A stretch of DNA of 64,000 nt from CAXXOK01 sp963675655. GTDB lineage: Bacteria > Bacillota > Clostridia > Christensenellales > Aristaeellaceae. The position numbers and the translations under genes are program-made. The stretch spans positions 3,392,043-3,456,042 of the forward strand of contig OY776489.1 of the NCBI GenBank assembly GCA_963675655.1, in the 5' to 3' direction. The first letter of the stretch is position 1; every line of letters begins with the position of its first letter. The notes beneath the pieces were generated by a model. It was given only the letters and a program-made list of their open reading frames with translations, was not told the origin of the DNA and did no database searches. This document shows positions 30,601-33,761 of the stretch, piece after piece.

Positions 30601-31173
30601 AAAACTGTCTGATCCGTTCTCGTTCGCGTTAGGCGTATAGGTGAAAGCGCCGCTGCTGTTGTTCAAGCTCACGGTGCCTTTCGCGGGCTGCGTTTCGATC
30701 GAAAAAGATACGGATGTTTTATCTCCCGACAACGGCAGCGTACCGGATACTTCACCATCCTCCGTAACATCAATGCTTGCATTACTTGCGCTTGGCGCAA
30801 CATTACTAACACTGATGCTGAAGGTTTCCTGGCCAATGCCATCATTATCCGCTGTCACATCCACAACGACGGTATAAGAGCTTTTACTTTCATAGTCAAA
30901 CGTTGAAGCTGTATACAGGGACGCACCACTAACGGAAAAGCTTCCGTTGTCGCCCTGCCCGCCCGCCAGCGAATAGCTGGGGTTCGTGTCCGACGAAGTA
31001 AGCTGAAAATCGCCCACCTTTGTACCGGAAGAAGAACCTTCCGACACCTTGCTATTGCTTAAGGAGAAGGTAACCGGTTCGCCCGCATATGCAGTAAGGC
31101 CAACCGTCAGCGCAGCACACAGAACGACAAGCAGCAATAAAGTCCCTATCCATTTTATGCTATTCATTTTCAC
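9664..31173 (-). CDS. Giant SLH-anchored tandem-repeat surface protein (~7,169 aa)
   Basis: One uninterrupted 21.5-kb frame. I place the start at GTG 31173, 8 nt after GGAGG; an upstream in-frame TTG at 31188 lies inside that ribosome binding site. Order: basic n-region and hydrophobic signal peptide (cleavage near LTAYAG); a cadherin-like domain; about sixty Ig/cadherin-like domains of ~90-115 residues, mostly ending in VNDxP and opening with EDG, EDCG or EDSG, to about residue 6275; carboxypeptidase-regulatory/CnaB-like and Big_1-like domains (LTGTVLDAKTDAPIAGATV); an acidic run (DDDDEEDDEDEED) near 6782; a DUF11-like domain; and three SLH repeats (ITRGDAAF, MTRATFVT, ITREEAVV) at ~6960-7169. 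SLH domains bind pyruvylated secondary cell-wall polymer, so it should be displayed outside the wall. Adhesin or S-layer-associated fibre is inferred. Repeated VNDxP/D-rich linkers suggest calcium binding. Confidence 0.93.
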   Translation of the reverse strand: MKMNSIKWIGTLLLLVVLCAALTVGLTAYAGEPVTFSLSNSKVSEGSSSGTKVGDFQLTSSDTNPSYSLAGGQGDNGSFSVSGASLYTASTFDYESKSSYTVVVDVTADNDGIGQETFSISVSNVAPSASNASIDVTEDGEVSGTLPLSGDKTSVSFSIETQPAKGTVSLNNSSGAFTYTPNANENGSDSFTYSVSDGDSSDTGTISVTIYPANDAPSIIQSDPASLTCQEDGSAQSITLDASDSDGDSLAWSITTPGEHGTASTESNTIFYTPTDENYNGSDSFVATVSDGNGGSDSITVSVTITAVNDAPTFTVGSLVTVEEDCGAQTVVNWMNAMAAGPADESGQTLTFTVTNNTNTGLFSAAPAVDGSGTLMFTPAADANGSATLTLSCSDSEGADSIGTQDFSITVTPVNDAPVCTASPEIDGTPHNGQTLSALNGSWNDDLDGSNASTWGYTYQWQSAAEETGPWGDIEDATEEDYTLTLAENDLYVRVAVTCTDNDAAPKSAVAYSDALLILNAAPSFTAGDSTSMSFTEDGEADSIVLSATDSDGDSLTWSIATQATKGTATITGETATYVPAANENGADSFVVSVSDGNGGMDTITVYISIDAVNDAPSFTIGANQTADEDCGTQRVLNWLVAMSAGPDNESDQTLIFTVEDNTNPSLFATAPAVSSAETLTYTPADDANGMAEITLSVTDSAGKSASATQSFTITINPVNDAPRNTQLPEVSGTRHNGQTISASTGSWNDDADGDLATAMTYDYQWQSAAAASGPWSDLSGATSASYTLTSAENDQWIRIAVTCTDTDAEPLAATAYSTGARVLNADPVITQGESTALSMTEDGLAQSTTLAATDEDGDSLTWAVTTQGKKGTASLTGSIASYTPSADANGNDSFVVTVSDGNGGSDAITVFVSIAAVNDIPSFTVGENQAVNEDCGAQTVANWMAQMSTGPANESEQTLIFTVDHNTNATLFAAGPAVDGTGTLTYTPAVNVHGDAVITLSAADSEGGSAAATQDFTITVNPVNDAPVNTVIPSISGTFAVNGALTADAGTWNDDADGNAINAEDFICVWQIAQDAEGTGTQQVGTGWSYQAAVDDAHLYIRVAVSITDTDAAGTVTANAYSSWYAISNTAPEIQEVDPSITTAEDTEGSITLNATDTDNDTVTWNISAQASHGIASINTSTGYVTYTAQDDYNGSDSFTVNALDAHNGTDSVVVSVTISAVNDIPTFTVGENITVSEDCGDQKVESWIGAMSAGPADENTQTLTFTVTNNTNEALFVAGPAVNGIGTLTFTPADDANGSATITLSVSDSAEATNPETQTFTITVAPVNDAPRNTVLPAISGTPHNGQALSVSTGDWNDDADGDAATALHYAYQWQKAASESGPWSDLGGATADTYTLTIDENDLFIRAAVTCTDSDETPAYDTAYSAVVEVLNEAPIIDQGDTAAMEFAEDGAAQTLMLIAADADGDTLSWEITTPSIGSASIEDGVVTYQPNADKNGTDSFTATVSDGNGATDSIAVTVTIASVNDIPTFTIGANQTVDEDCGAQTVANWIPVMSVGPDNESEQTLIFTVSDITNAALFSAAPAVDANGTLTYTPATNANGSSEMTVSVSDSADAENPVTQSFTITVNAINDTPVKVTEPSITGTFAAGNTLSANAGEWNDDIDDNAGTIAYQYKWYFADDDTGTNEAMTGEGTTFTLTSTQSHQYVRIAVTVTNTDSTGTQETGDTSPWYAITNTAPVITETAPSMTTDEDIPAALTLHATDADADTLTWSLLAAANHGAADIDKVTGEISYSPVLNYHGTDIFTVSISDGMGGSNDVQVNVTVDAVNDIPVNTVIPSITGTFAFGNILTAHEGTWNDDADSNDGTIVYTYQWQRAVDDAGTDAANIATGSTYTLTAVESHQYVRVLVMATNEDTTGTTTEQAASVWTYIGNTNPVITETEPKITTDEDMVQTLTLHATDVDTDTLSWSVTVPADRGTAVIGETTGEITYTPFTDDNGSDSFDVTVSDAYGGTDVITVNVTLNPINDVPSFTVGADQTVVEDCGAQTVTDWITTMSTGPDNESTQTLTYILSITSEDVADSAALFAVEPAVSPEGTLIYTPADNAYGTATLSIKVQDNGGGDTDTSAEQSFTISVTAANDKPTITGLAAVETPEDTPYVYSFILADVEDGPDDLTIAYASDNTALLEKSKMTLAGSGAERTLTLEPEENRSGTVNVTLAVTDSQKGTTTKTITLTVTPVNDAPTISAVVDRATDEDVSTGAIGFTIDDIDSDVSVCTVTAVSGNSTLVPNDSTHIVTGGSGANRTVTILPAQDEYGAAEITLTVSDGSLTADTTFTLTVNATNDKPTISVVDPVTIDEDANTGAIAFTVADVDNAIVDLTVSAAANNTAMIPRSSIVLSDIEPDGSCAVTITPVANYNGTATITLTVKDTSGALSTSSFLLTVDPVNDPPTMTAISGQSTNEDVTKSINVYIGDIDTSTSLLTLTATASTNTDLLPLDSEHIVITGSTSTRTVKMVPVADQNGYTDVTLQVSDGGTQVATRTFRLTVNAVNDAPFFTAGDDVTVLEDCGAQTVSSWATNISTGAANEEEALTFAVTADIPAMFSVQPAIDAAGNLTFTPADNANGVGVITASLSDAGGATSNSVDFHINITSVNDTPIAYDLTTGLDTDEDQQLKGSLSIYDPDKDTFTYELVSGSDHNVTTLSTASGGTVTLDAAAGTFIYVPYKDYFEGPYSFSYRVFDGTVYSNDAQVTINLTGINDPPIAEDGTLTVDEDATDIAGSLAGLVTDVDNATLVYAIISTPNNGGTVTLDADTGAYTYSSAANYNGTERFTFRAYDGATYSNTATVTVTINAVNDAPVAQNESINLDEGQTLNGMLKATDIENDTITYSVITEPASGTFTLVDSASGAFTFTPAEMTTEETITAIAVYKAADPSGGYTTATVTIVVRNVNDAPRVTQETTLSLTTPEDTVVNGSVAAYDPDGDTLFYTVLNNVNHGTLTSFDKATGSFTYTPYTNYHGTDYFTFIATEDKMENALSTGIYMVSITVTSVNDNPAAYDLYYYTDKDTAVAITPVGYDPDWNSLSYSVESTPVYGSIVNNGNGTFTYTPNGTDIGVTDTILYKATDSYGGESVNASIYVHIYGEGTGGGLNYIADRTIEENTSTDAIDISVTNITIQSISITSSNTWLLNNDYANDIVITETDGSYSFVLTPNAYHTGRTVITVRVTDTDSNTHVRTFVLTVTHVYYQPTAYSLERTIDEDTEMYEYVSGSDLNGDGISFATASSPSHGTLDFSANGTFHYIPDEGFSGEDSFTFTASNAQLASEPATVTIHVTNVPSAPTADNASFTTTEDVAITDGQLTGTADSGVTILYHLVENGTLGTAVVNEDGSFTYTPNANANGTDTFTFKTEGPITLFSSIAKVTVSITPENDQPVAVAKSVSTFEDQPMQGYLIGTDVDENDVLTYALVETDGALAQGTVKLDSVTGKYTYTPNPDANGTDTFYFKVNDGTVDSETAAITIDIEPQNDAPVVEDSAIVVGEDSSIEGALTSLYYDVDGDAQTFTTIQAPAKGTIEFNTDGTFTYTPYANQNGTDYFSYRTKDTSGLNSNVALVTVTITPENDAPTIDAADVWTINEDSTAQMFYFTVDDIEDNPDDLTLSGIWDEKAIASVEFGGSGNNRWMRVTPVDSYQSLTTISITVSDTGTDNTLTGDVKTATTLVALTVLPVNDTPTVNEQKVNWIKIIANYTIDEDTSTSAISFTVDDEESGPEGVTVTAAAVDKTLVPDSGITLTGTVGDRTITVTPAADQNGTTNIYIYASDGNTIRYAYFTLIVNPVNDAPIVTPPSEQTISEDGNTGDLYYSISDIDSSITSITVTATLDNESLVIPADITLTGNARDRVVNVKPLADQNGDVTITLTADDGASINNTGSATFVVHVLAVDDTPTIEAMEDKTIFEDSATAAIPVNVADIDDALSTLTLSAMSGNPSLIGTDGIVFTTDGETGQKYVTLTPIANANGSALITITVTDAAGKHKAISFTLNVTPVNDAPTITAIADQTILEDGRTAAITFNVADIDNDVLELTVTGSSDDTSVIPVSGFVFVGNGGERTITITPLADQNGNIPVALTVKDPGGLTASSAFTVNITPVNDEPSFTGGEDQTVLEDCGLQTVTGWAADISKGPANEDGQTLTFHLANDNNDLFASGGQPALDDSGVLTYTPADNMYGSATVTVYLTDNGGTANGGDDTSDNNADAVLYQDTFVITVKPVNDQPTFSALDADEDITVAEDSGAYSSAWVDLDSMYLGPTINETQTYNFSLTPGSVNVQGNTELFSVAPAIDSQTGVISFTPAENANGTAEVTVVLKDDDGTANGGVDTSVAHTFTIAITSVNDDPTFTLGGPIVVNEDSGLFTQTYATGITAGGGTDEETQSLTFTLSADQKSLFAVQPAMTAEGVLTFTPANDQFGTTTVSISLDDETNTVDSSFTITIRAVNDHPTFTIGSNQTVWEDCGTQTITSWGTDLYTGADNESEQTLAFDVSSANSALFTAAGLPAINTTGALTFTPEEDANGSSQITMNLIDNGGTLYDGVDTTFYGPALITVLPVNDQPSFADLGAISVQEDSGAYSHGWVEGGSVSVGPANESDQTYSFSMTEVEEDRETYGNTNLFSVQPTINADTGVVSFTPAENANGSATYTVYMQDDGGTEREGVDTSVGHTLTITVVAVDDDPTYMLGGTVTVNEDSGAYQNDTYATGITTGGGTDEAEQTLTFTLTVANEALFSTQPALTNTGKLTFTPAENANGSSLVTVSLTDGANTVEKTFTITVLPVNDQPTFTDTGAITVDEDCGAKTFAWVSEYAVGPDNETQAHTFSLQEVSRTTFGNANLFSAGPTINADTGALSFTPAENANGAITMNVYLKDNGGTDREGVDTSAVHTLTITVNAMDDDPSCSLGSKVTVDEDSGEYQNAAFATNILPGGGTDEAGQKLTFTLTEYDTTLFTGPVTLSSDGNLVFTTKPDAHGSTTVSVALDDETNTVQYSFIIEIVSINDQPTFVKGGDQVVLEDCGEQTVTHWATELYSGADNENTQTLTFVVTNNNNALFMAQPFLDANGTLTYTPAADAFGTAQVSVSLADNGGTANGGVDTSTTQTFTITVEPVNDQPSFTDHGDITVQEDSGAYNAGWVVESSINVGPANEQQTYAFSMVEDTEERITKGNANLFSVEPAIDADTGVISFTPAENANGSVTYTVYLKDNDGTEDGGLDTSAGHSLTITVSSVNDLPTIMLGDTVTVNEDSGAYQNDTYATNITPGGGTDEASESLTITLTPDEPALFSSQPVLTAAGKLTFTPATNAFGTTTVQVSVFDGTNTTYDSFDIVVNAVNDAPIFTAGDNQTVLEDCGAQTVVNWATNLTQGPDNESDQALTVVTQNDHPEWFTSDGLPTVSPLGILTYTPKADAYGVVAVEVTLKDNGGTAYGGDNTSDTVSFTITIQPVNDQPTFTEAGNITINEDSGDYANAWVNEASIFIGPDNEQQTYAFSMVEDADARVTIGNTSLFSAEPLIDQATGAISFTPAENANGSATYLVYLQDDDGTVNGGLNTSVAHSLTITVNAVNDAPTFTPGDTVTVDEDSGAFKNATYATGITTGGGTDESTQELAFTLTADNETLFSQQPAMTSEGKLTFTPAADAYGTTAVTASLHDGIDATQHTFTIVIRSINDQPVFTDGGNITVLEDSGAYAQPWANAGSISAGPVNETPDCTFSMVETEADRITQGNTSLFSVEPSINPETGAISFTPTDNANGSATYTVYLKDTDGTDNGGVDTSEGHALVITVSRVNDAPAFTLAGDVTVNEDSGAYQNDAFATGLSTGGGTDEADEELTFTVTAENTALFSAQPQITTNGKLTFTPAANAFGTTQITVSLSDGTTHTEHPFTITINAINDQPSFTDAGDITVLEDCGNYSEAWAEESSRFVGPTNENQTYQYMITKTVVTDAVALFAEGPSINPVTGAISFTPVQDAFGSAQVTVVLKDNDGMENGGVDTSLEHTFTITVTSVNDRPIFEEIGDISVNEDSGDYSAAWIVYDTASAGPSNESQTYTFSMTVDNTSLVVSNGTELFTTQPSIDEHTGWISFTPAENVSGSITVTVVLKDDDGTANGGMDTSVEHTFTIYIKAVNDAPVFTAGDDVSVGIGTEAYTATAWATEISSGPENEAAQGLNFIVDVDKTQLFDVQPAISADGTLSFTPSSFFSGTAIVSITLQDDGGTANDGVDTSAMQQVTINIIGSSELVLTGTVLDAKTDAPIAGATVRLLDYTGSEITTMTVGEDGRYRFSGLTASDEDVTIVAAADGYPDNAVTTQVSFTTNPAGTITQDVVLSKFNLALTAEPSVVLGDGKSKAVLTTTITDDYGEPISGVLVTFACEAGTFKGGTNTAVTGSDGTCSITFVSEKLSGTEELSIPINVIVKDDDKKLYGVTVIYERFAPGFVEGIVTDGDQGNKPVRGATVTVYKDFDGDGTIDFSETIITGANGRYKIAIPKGDVDYNISITKPVNVGGTETPVTFEQIVPVGNIAGTGGESSKPSKSAIGIVTLQNQSGHASSCGELIGSGLSMEIVGNGTHGSVNLNVTNGVFSANNLSEGTYTLNVYYEYTGGERIIVGSHEITISSSGETNVSEVLIDPYGTITDKKTGAVVSGAVVKLYYANTSRNAASGKTPNTLVSLPTVENFPPADNNNPQLSDGGGQYAFMVYPNADYYIVATKDGYVTFNNSSTPIAVGDTIVNYNFAMTPVEITTDDDDEEDDEDEEDTLSFFDTGIYVSTDLNRTLENGYIGCTITYGNKSDEVLPAATILAGIPQGMTVQESNGGEVFTLISIWHRTALLRQLPQWDESAFEHEILWRVTNLQPGEIRTIRIMLRTAEIEDDLAEVSKTIMARIIGSEPPTATADDTSFKTIVVASRTRASVQEAYFPSSANGSFSPSAMITRGDAAFIFASILGLNTEDAQTVFTDVQPGNQYAGAIRAITDNGFMRGYTDTEFKPDQVMTRATFVTMIAKYLNIQRSYYIQPLLYHFTDIQNSSARSTIEEAYRYGIITPYTDGTFRPNRVITREEAVVMLNRMLCRGALTNATKIYVDVTSNNQNLGEIAAAVTSYHAITNPDGSETAIVWLDDQMIRADDESVHTGG
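12600..18720 (-). repeat. Second repeat field: EDCG / EDSGAY-W / EDSGAYQN domain cycles
   Basis: In the C-terminal half of the giant protein a different cycle appears: EDCG domain (WATELYTGADNE core), EDSGAY domain with a following Trp (SVEPxIDADTGVISFTP core), and EDSGAYQN domain (TGGGTDE core). EDCG positions at about 18679 and 17649, and at 15989 and 14991, give a 1.00-1.03-kb period. Some cycles omit the EDCG domain. Field limits are approximate. Confidence 0.75.
25950..30525 (-). repeat. Five tandem three-domain supermodules, ~915-bp period
   Basis: Within the giant gene, domains recur in fixed order: a TEDG domain (VSDGNGG core), an EDCGAQTV domain (FTPADDANG core), and a SWNDD/YQWQ domain. 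The EDCG codons recur at about 30196, 29281, 28366, 27453 and 26539, that is every 913-915 bp (~305 residues). Five triplets fit 25950-30525. Copies differ at many bases, so they are old or have been diversified. Confidence 0.85.
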
Positions 31174-31279
31174 AACTATTTCCTCCAACCATAAACATTA
31201 AGGGTACCATTTGGTGCGCAATATAACAGAATGTAATATAATAGTAATTATTTTGATTATTATATAATTATACTAGCTT

Positions 31280-31309
31280 ATTATATTGATTTATATAACT
31301 TATTGTCAA
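31280..31309 (-). promoter_or_regulatory. Promoter of the giant surface-protein gene
   Basis: On the reverse strand, TTGACA (31304-31309) and TATAAT (31280-31285) are both consensus with an 18-bp spacer. The predicted start near 31273 gives a ~100-nt leader before the GTG at 31173, ending in GGAGG. Confidence 0.8.
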
Positions 31310-31658
31310 TGAAAAACATATTCCTTAACAAACATCTTACATAAAAAAGTATTTCATATGGTCTCCGTTTCTTTTTTTGTAATATTTATCAAGAAAGCAA
31401 GTTGTCTATGAAACCTGTCTCCTCGTATGGAGAGCTGGGTTGAAAAAGAGCAGCTTGAACAGCTGTCTTCTAGTTTCGTCCTGCTTTGCCCCAGAGGTGA
31501 AAGCAGCAACAGATGCAACTATGTTTATTTTTACTAAAAACATTTCCGAGGTACCATAAAACCATATAAGGGCATGTGCATACTTGCTTCGCATAACGAT
31601 GATGAATCAAAAGTTTCCTATTATAAAGAGTACAACAGGAAAGTTATACAAAGAAGTT
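31310..31658. other. Intergenic, nothing recognised
   Basis: Spacer upstream of the giant gene's promoter. It is AT-rich at its left part. A short open stretch near 31430-31545 on the plus strand has no start or ribosome binding site and I do not call it. Confidence 0.45.
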
Positions 31659-31687
31659 GGGAGCGCCCTGGCTATTAGGGCGCTCCC
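31659..31687 (-). terminator. Terminator downstream of the GH42 gene
   Basis: GGGAGCGCCCT pairs with AGGGCGCTCCC (11 bp, 7-nt loop) about 60 bp after the GH42 stop. The following T-rich stretch on the minus strand (AACTTCTTTG) is weak. Confidence 0.6.
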
Positions 31688-31748
31688 GGTAAGGAGGTAT
31701 ACCAGTTCATTCGGTTGTATGCAGTGTATTATAGGGCCACGTTACCGC

Positions 31749-33752
31749 TTAGTCATCCAGAATCGCCACTCCAAAGGGCTCTAATGTCAGTGCACACTCA
31801 ACCGACGATTCTGTCAGCATATTGGTATGCTTTCGGGAAACCGGTACAGTTACAGGAACGTCATTGTGATTGAGGATAAAAACCGGTTTTCGCTTTCCAT
31901 CCGTTGTATACACGGTTTCGACACCTTCAACTTGGTACAGTGGTAACTCCAGTCCCGTTTGCGCCCCCAGATAACGCGCCAGATTTTGCATTGCGCCTTC
32001 ATCCAGATCACAGCCTATATAATATACGCTGCCATCCCCCTGCCGGTTCACGGTAAAGCAAGGTTTGCCCGCAAAGTAGCGCTGGGTATATACGCCAAGC
32101 GGTGTTGCCGTTTTTACATCAATTACATCGCACCACAGGCTTGCGGTTCCTTTGCCAAACACGCCGCTTACCTGCGTTTGGTGCTGGTACTGTGCATCGT
32201 AATCATGTACCTCCACACCCGCAAGCGACGCAAACACGCCAGGCACCGTTTGCATGAGCATATTGTTGTTCATGTCCTTGATGCCGCTGCGGAAGGAAAG
32301 AACAAGGTTGCCGCCCTGCCGTGCATAGTTTTCCAGATTCAATATTCCTTCCCGGCTTACCATTATCAATGCGGGCGCCATAACCAGATTGTAATCCTTC
32401 AGGTTCTCTTCCGCCGTCACAAAATCCACCGCGATGCCCATGTTATAGAAAGGACGATAATAATCATTCAGCAGCCGGTCGTACTGAAAGCCCTCCACAT
32501 GGCTATGAATCGCATGGCTCCACTCACTGTCAAACGATTTAACAATCGCCACACGCGCTTTGGGTGTCAATGCCCCATATGTCTGGTTGAGCTTCTGCAT
32601 TTCCGCGCCCACCTGCGAAATTTCCGCCAGTCTACGAGTCGGTTTACCATCGTGGTTCAACACGCCGTGCCAGTACTCTTCCACACCAAAGGGGCACGCA
32701 CGCCAGCGGAAATACACCACGCTATCCGCGCCATTTGCTACGGCGGCATACGTCCACAGCCGCAGTTTGCCCGGTTCGGGCGTCGGCCCCATTTTACTCC
32801 ATCCACAGGGGCCGGATTGCTGCTCCATTACCCAAAACGGTTTTTTCTTGTAGCTGCGCAGCAGTGCATGGTCGTGCGATACGGTCGCATCCTGCGCAAT
32901 TCCCCACTGGAACTCGATATAGTTATCCCACGATACAAAGTCGAATTCTTTGGACAGTTTGAAATAGTCGATCCCGGTGCCGGAGTTCACCGCTGCATCC
33001 AGTAGGTTGGATGTGATAGGCTTATCGCTGTATGCGCGGATCGTTTCACAGGTTTCCTGTACAAATGAAATAACCGAATCGCTGCAAAAGCGGTCAAAGT
33101 CCAACAATAGTGTAGGGTTTTGCCCTTGCGTACCCGCATCCACATCATAGCAGGCACCCGCGCGGGGAATGATCAGCTCGTCAAACGTATGATAGATCTG
33201 GCTCCAGAACACTGTGCCATACGCCTTGTTCAGTTGATCGATTGTCTGGTATTGCGATGATAGATAGTTTTTAAATTTCGCTTCGCATTCATCACAGTAG
33301 CAACGGGTGGTGTTGGCCCAGCCCAGTTCATTATCCACCTGCCACGCTTCCAACGCCGGGTGCGATGCATACCGGGCAGCGATTTTGTCATTCAATGTAC
33401 GGCACTTTTCCCGGTACAACGCACTGTTGAAGCAATAATGCTTGCGGGTACCAAACAGTTTGGGGTTGCCGTGTACATCGGCCTGCAAAATTTGCGGATA
33501 CCGGTCCACCATCCATTTGGGCGGTGTTGCCGACGGCGTACAAAGCACTACGCCAATTTTATGTTCCGCAAAAAAATCCATAATCTTATCAAGCCAGACA
33601 AATTCGTATTCGCCTTCGCGGGGCTCAAACAGGCTCCAGGCAAATTCCGCCAGCCGGACGACCTGTATGCCCGCATCCTTCATCATTTGGGCATCGATAT
33701 CCCAGCGTTCACGTTCCCAATGCTCTGGATAATAATCTACGCCGATTCTCAT
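31749..33752 (-). CDS. Beta-galactosidase, GH42
   Basis: This is a 667-residue enzyme without a signal peptide, so cytoplasmic. GH42 hallmarks are clear: N-terminal GVDYYPEHW, the acid/base Glu in WQVDNELGW at about residue 142, the nucleophile Glu in WVMEQQSGP at about residue 310, and the zinc-site style cysteines (CYCDECEAKF) in the TIM barrel. A Rossmann-like trimerisation domain and a small C-terminal beta domain follow. GH42 retains configuration and removes terminal beta-galactose from small oligosaccharides. GAGGTG is 5 nt before the ATG. It is the last gene of the island, directly after GH3 and the MglBAC-type transporter, implying hydrolysis of imported beta-galactosides. Confidence 0.95.
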   Translation of the reverse strand: MRIGVDYYPEHWERERWDIDAQMMKDAGIQVVRLAEFAWSLFEPREGEYEFVWLDKIMDFFAEHKIGVVLCTPSATPPKWMVDRYPQILQADVHGNPKLFGTRKHYCFNSALYREKCRTLNDKIAARYASHPALEAWQVDNELGWANTTRCYCDECEAKFKNYLSSQYQTIDQLNKAYGTVFWSQIYHTFDELIIPRAGACYDVDAGTQGQNPTLLLDFDRFCSDSVISFVQETCETIRAYSDKPITSNLLDAAVNSGTGIDYFKLSKEFDFVSWDNYIEFQWGIAQDATVSHDHALLRSYKKKPFWVMEQQSGPCGWSKMGPTPEPGKLRLWTYAAVANGADSVVYFRWRACPFGVEEYWHGVLNHDGKPTRRLAEISQVGAEMQKLNQTYGALTPKARVAIVKSFDSEWSHAIHSHVEGFQYDRLLNDYYRPFYNMGIAVDFVTAEENLKDYNLVMAPALIMVSREGILNLENYARQGGNLVLSFRSGIKDMNNNMLMQTVPGVFASLAGVEVHDYDAQYQHQTQVSGVFGKGTASLWCDVIDVKTATPLGVYTQRYFAGKPCFTVNRQGDGSVYYIGCDLDEGAMQNLARYLGAQTGLELPLYQVEGVETVYTTDGKRKPVFILNHNDVPVTVPVSRKHTNMLTESSVECALTLEPFGVAILDD

Positions 33753-33761
33753 GTCGTCACC

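Noticed and set aside
9664..31173. The repeat field as a CRISPR array or DNA satellite
   Set aside because: The periodicity is at domain scale (~0.3 and ~0.9-1.0 kb) in an open frame with diverged copies; there are no short identical repeats with unique spacers.
31406..31594. 62-codon minus-strand frame upstream of the giant gene
   Set aside because: No ribosome binding site and no family resemblance; the opposite strand shows an equally short open stretch.
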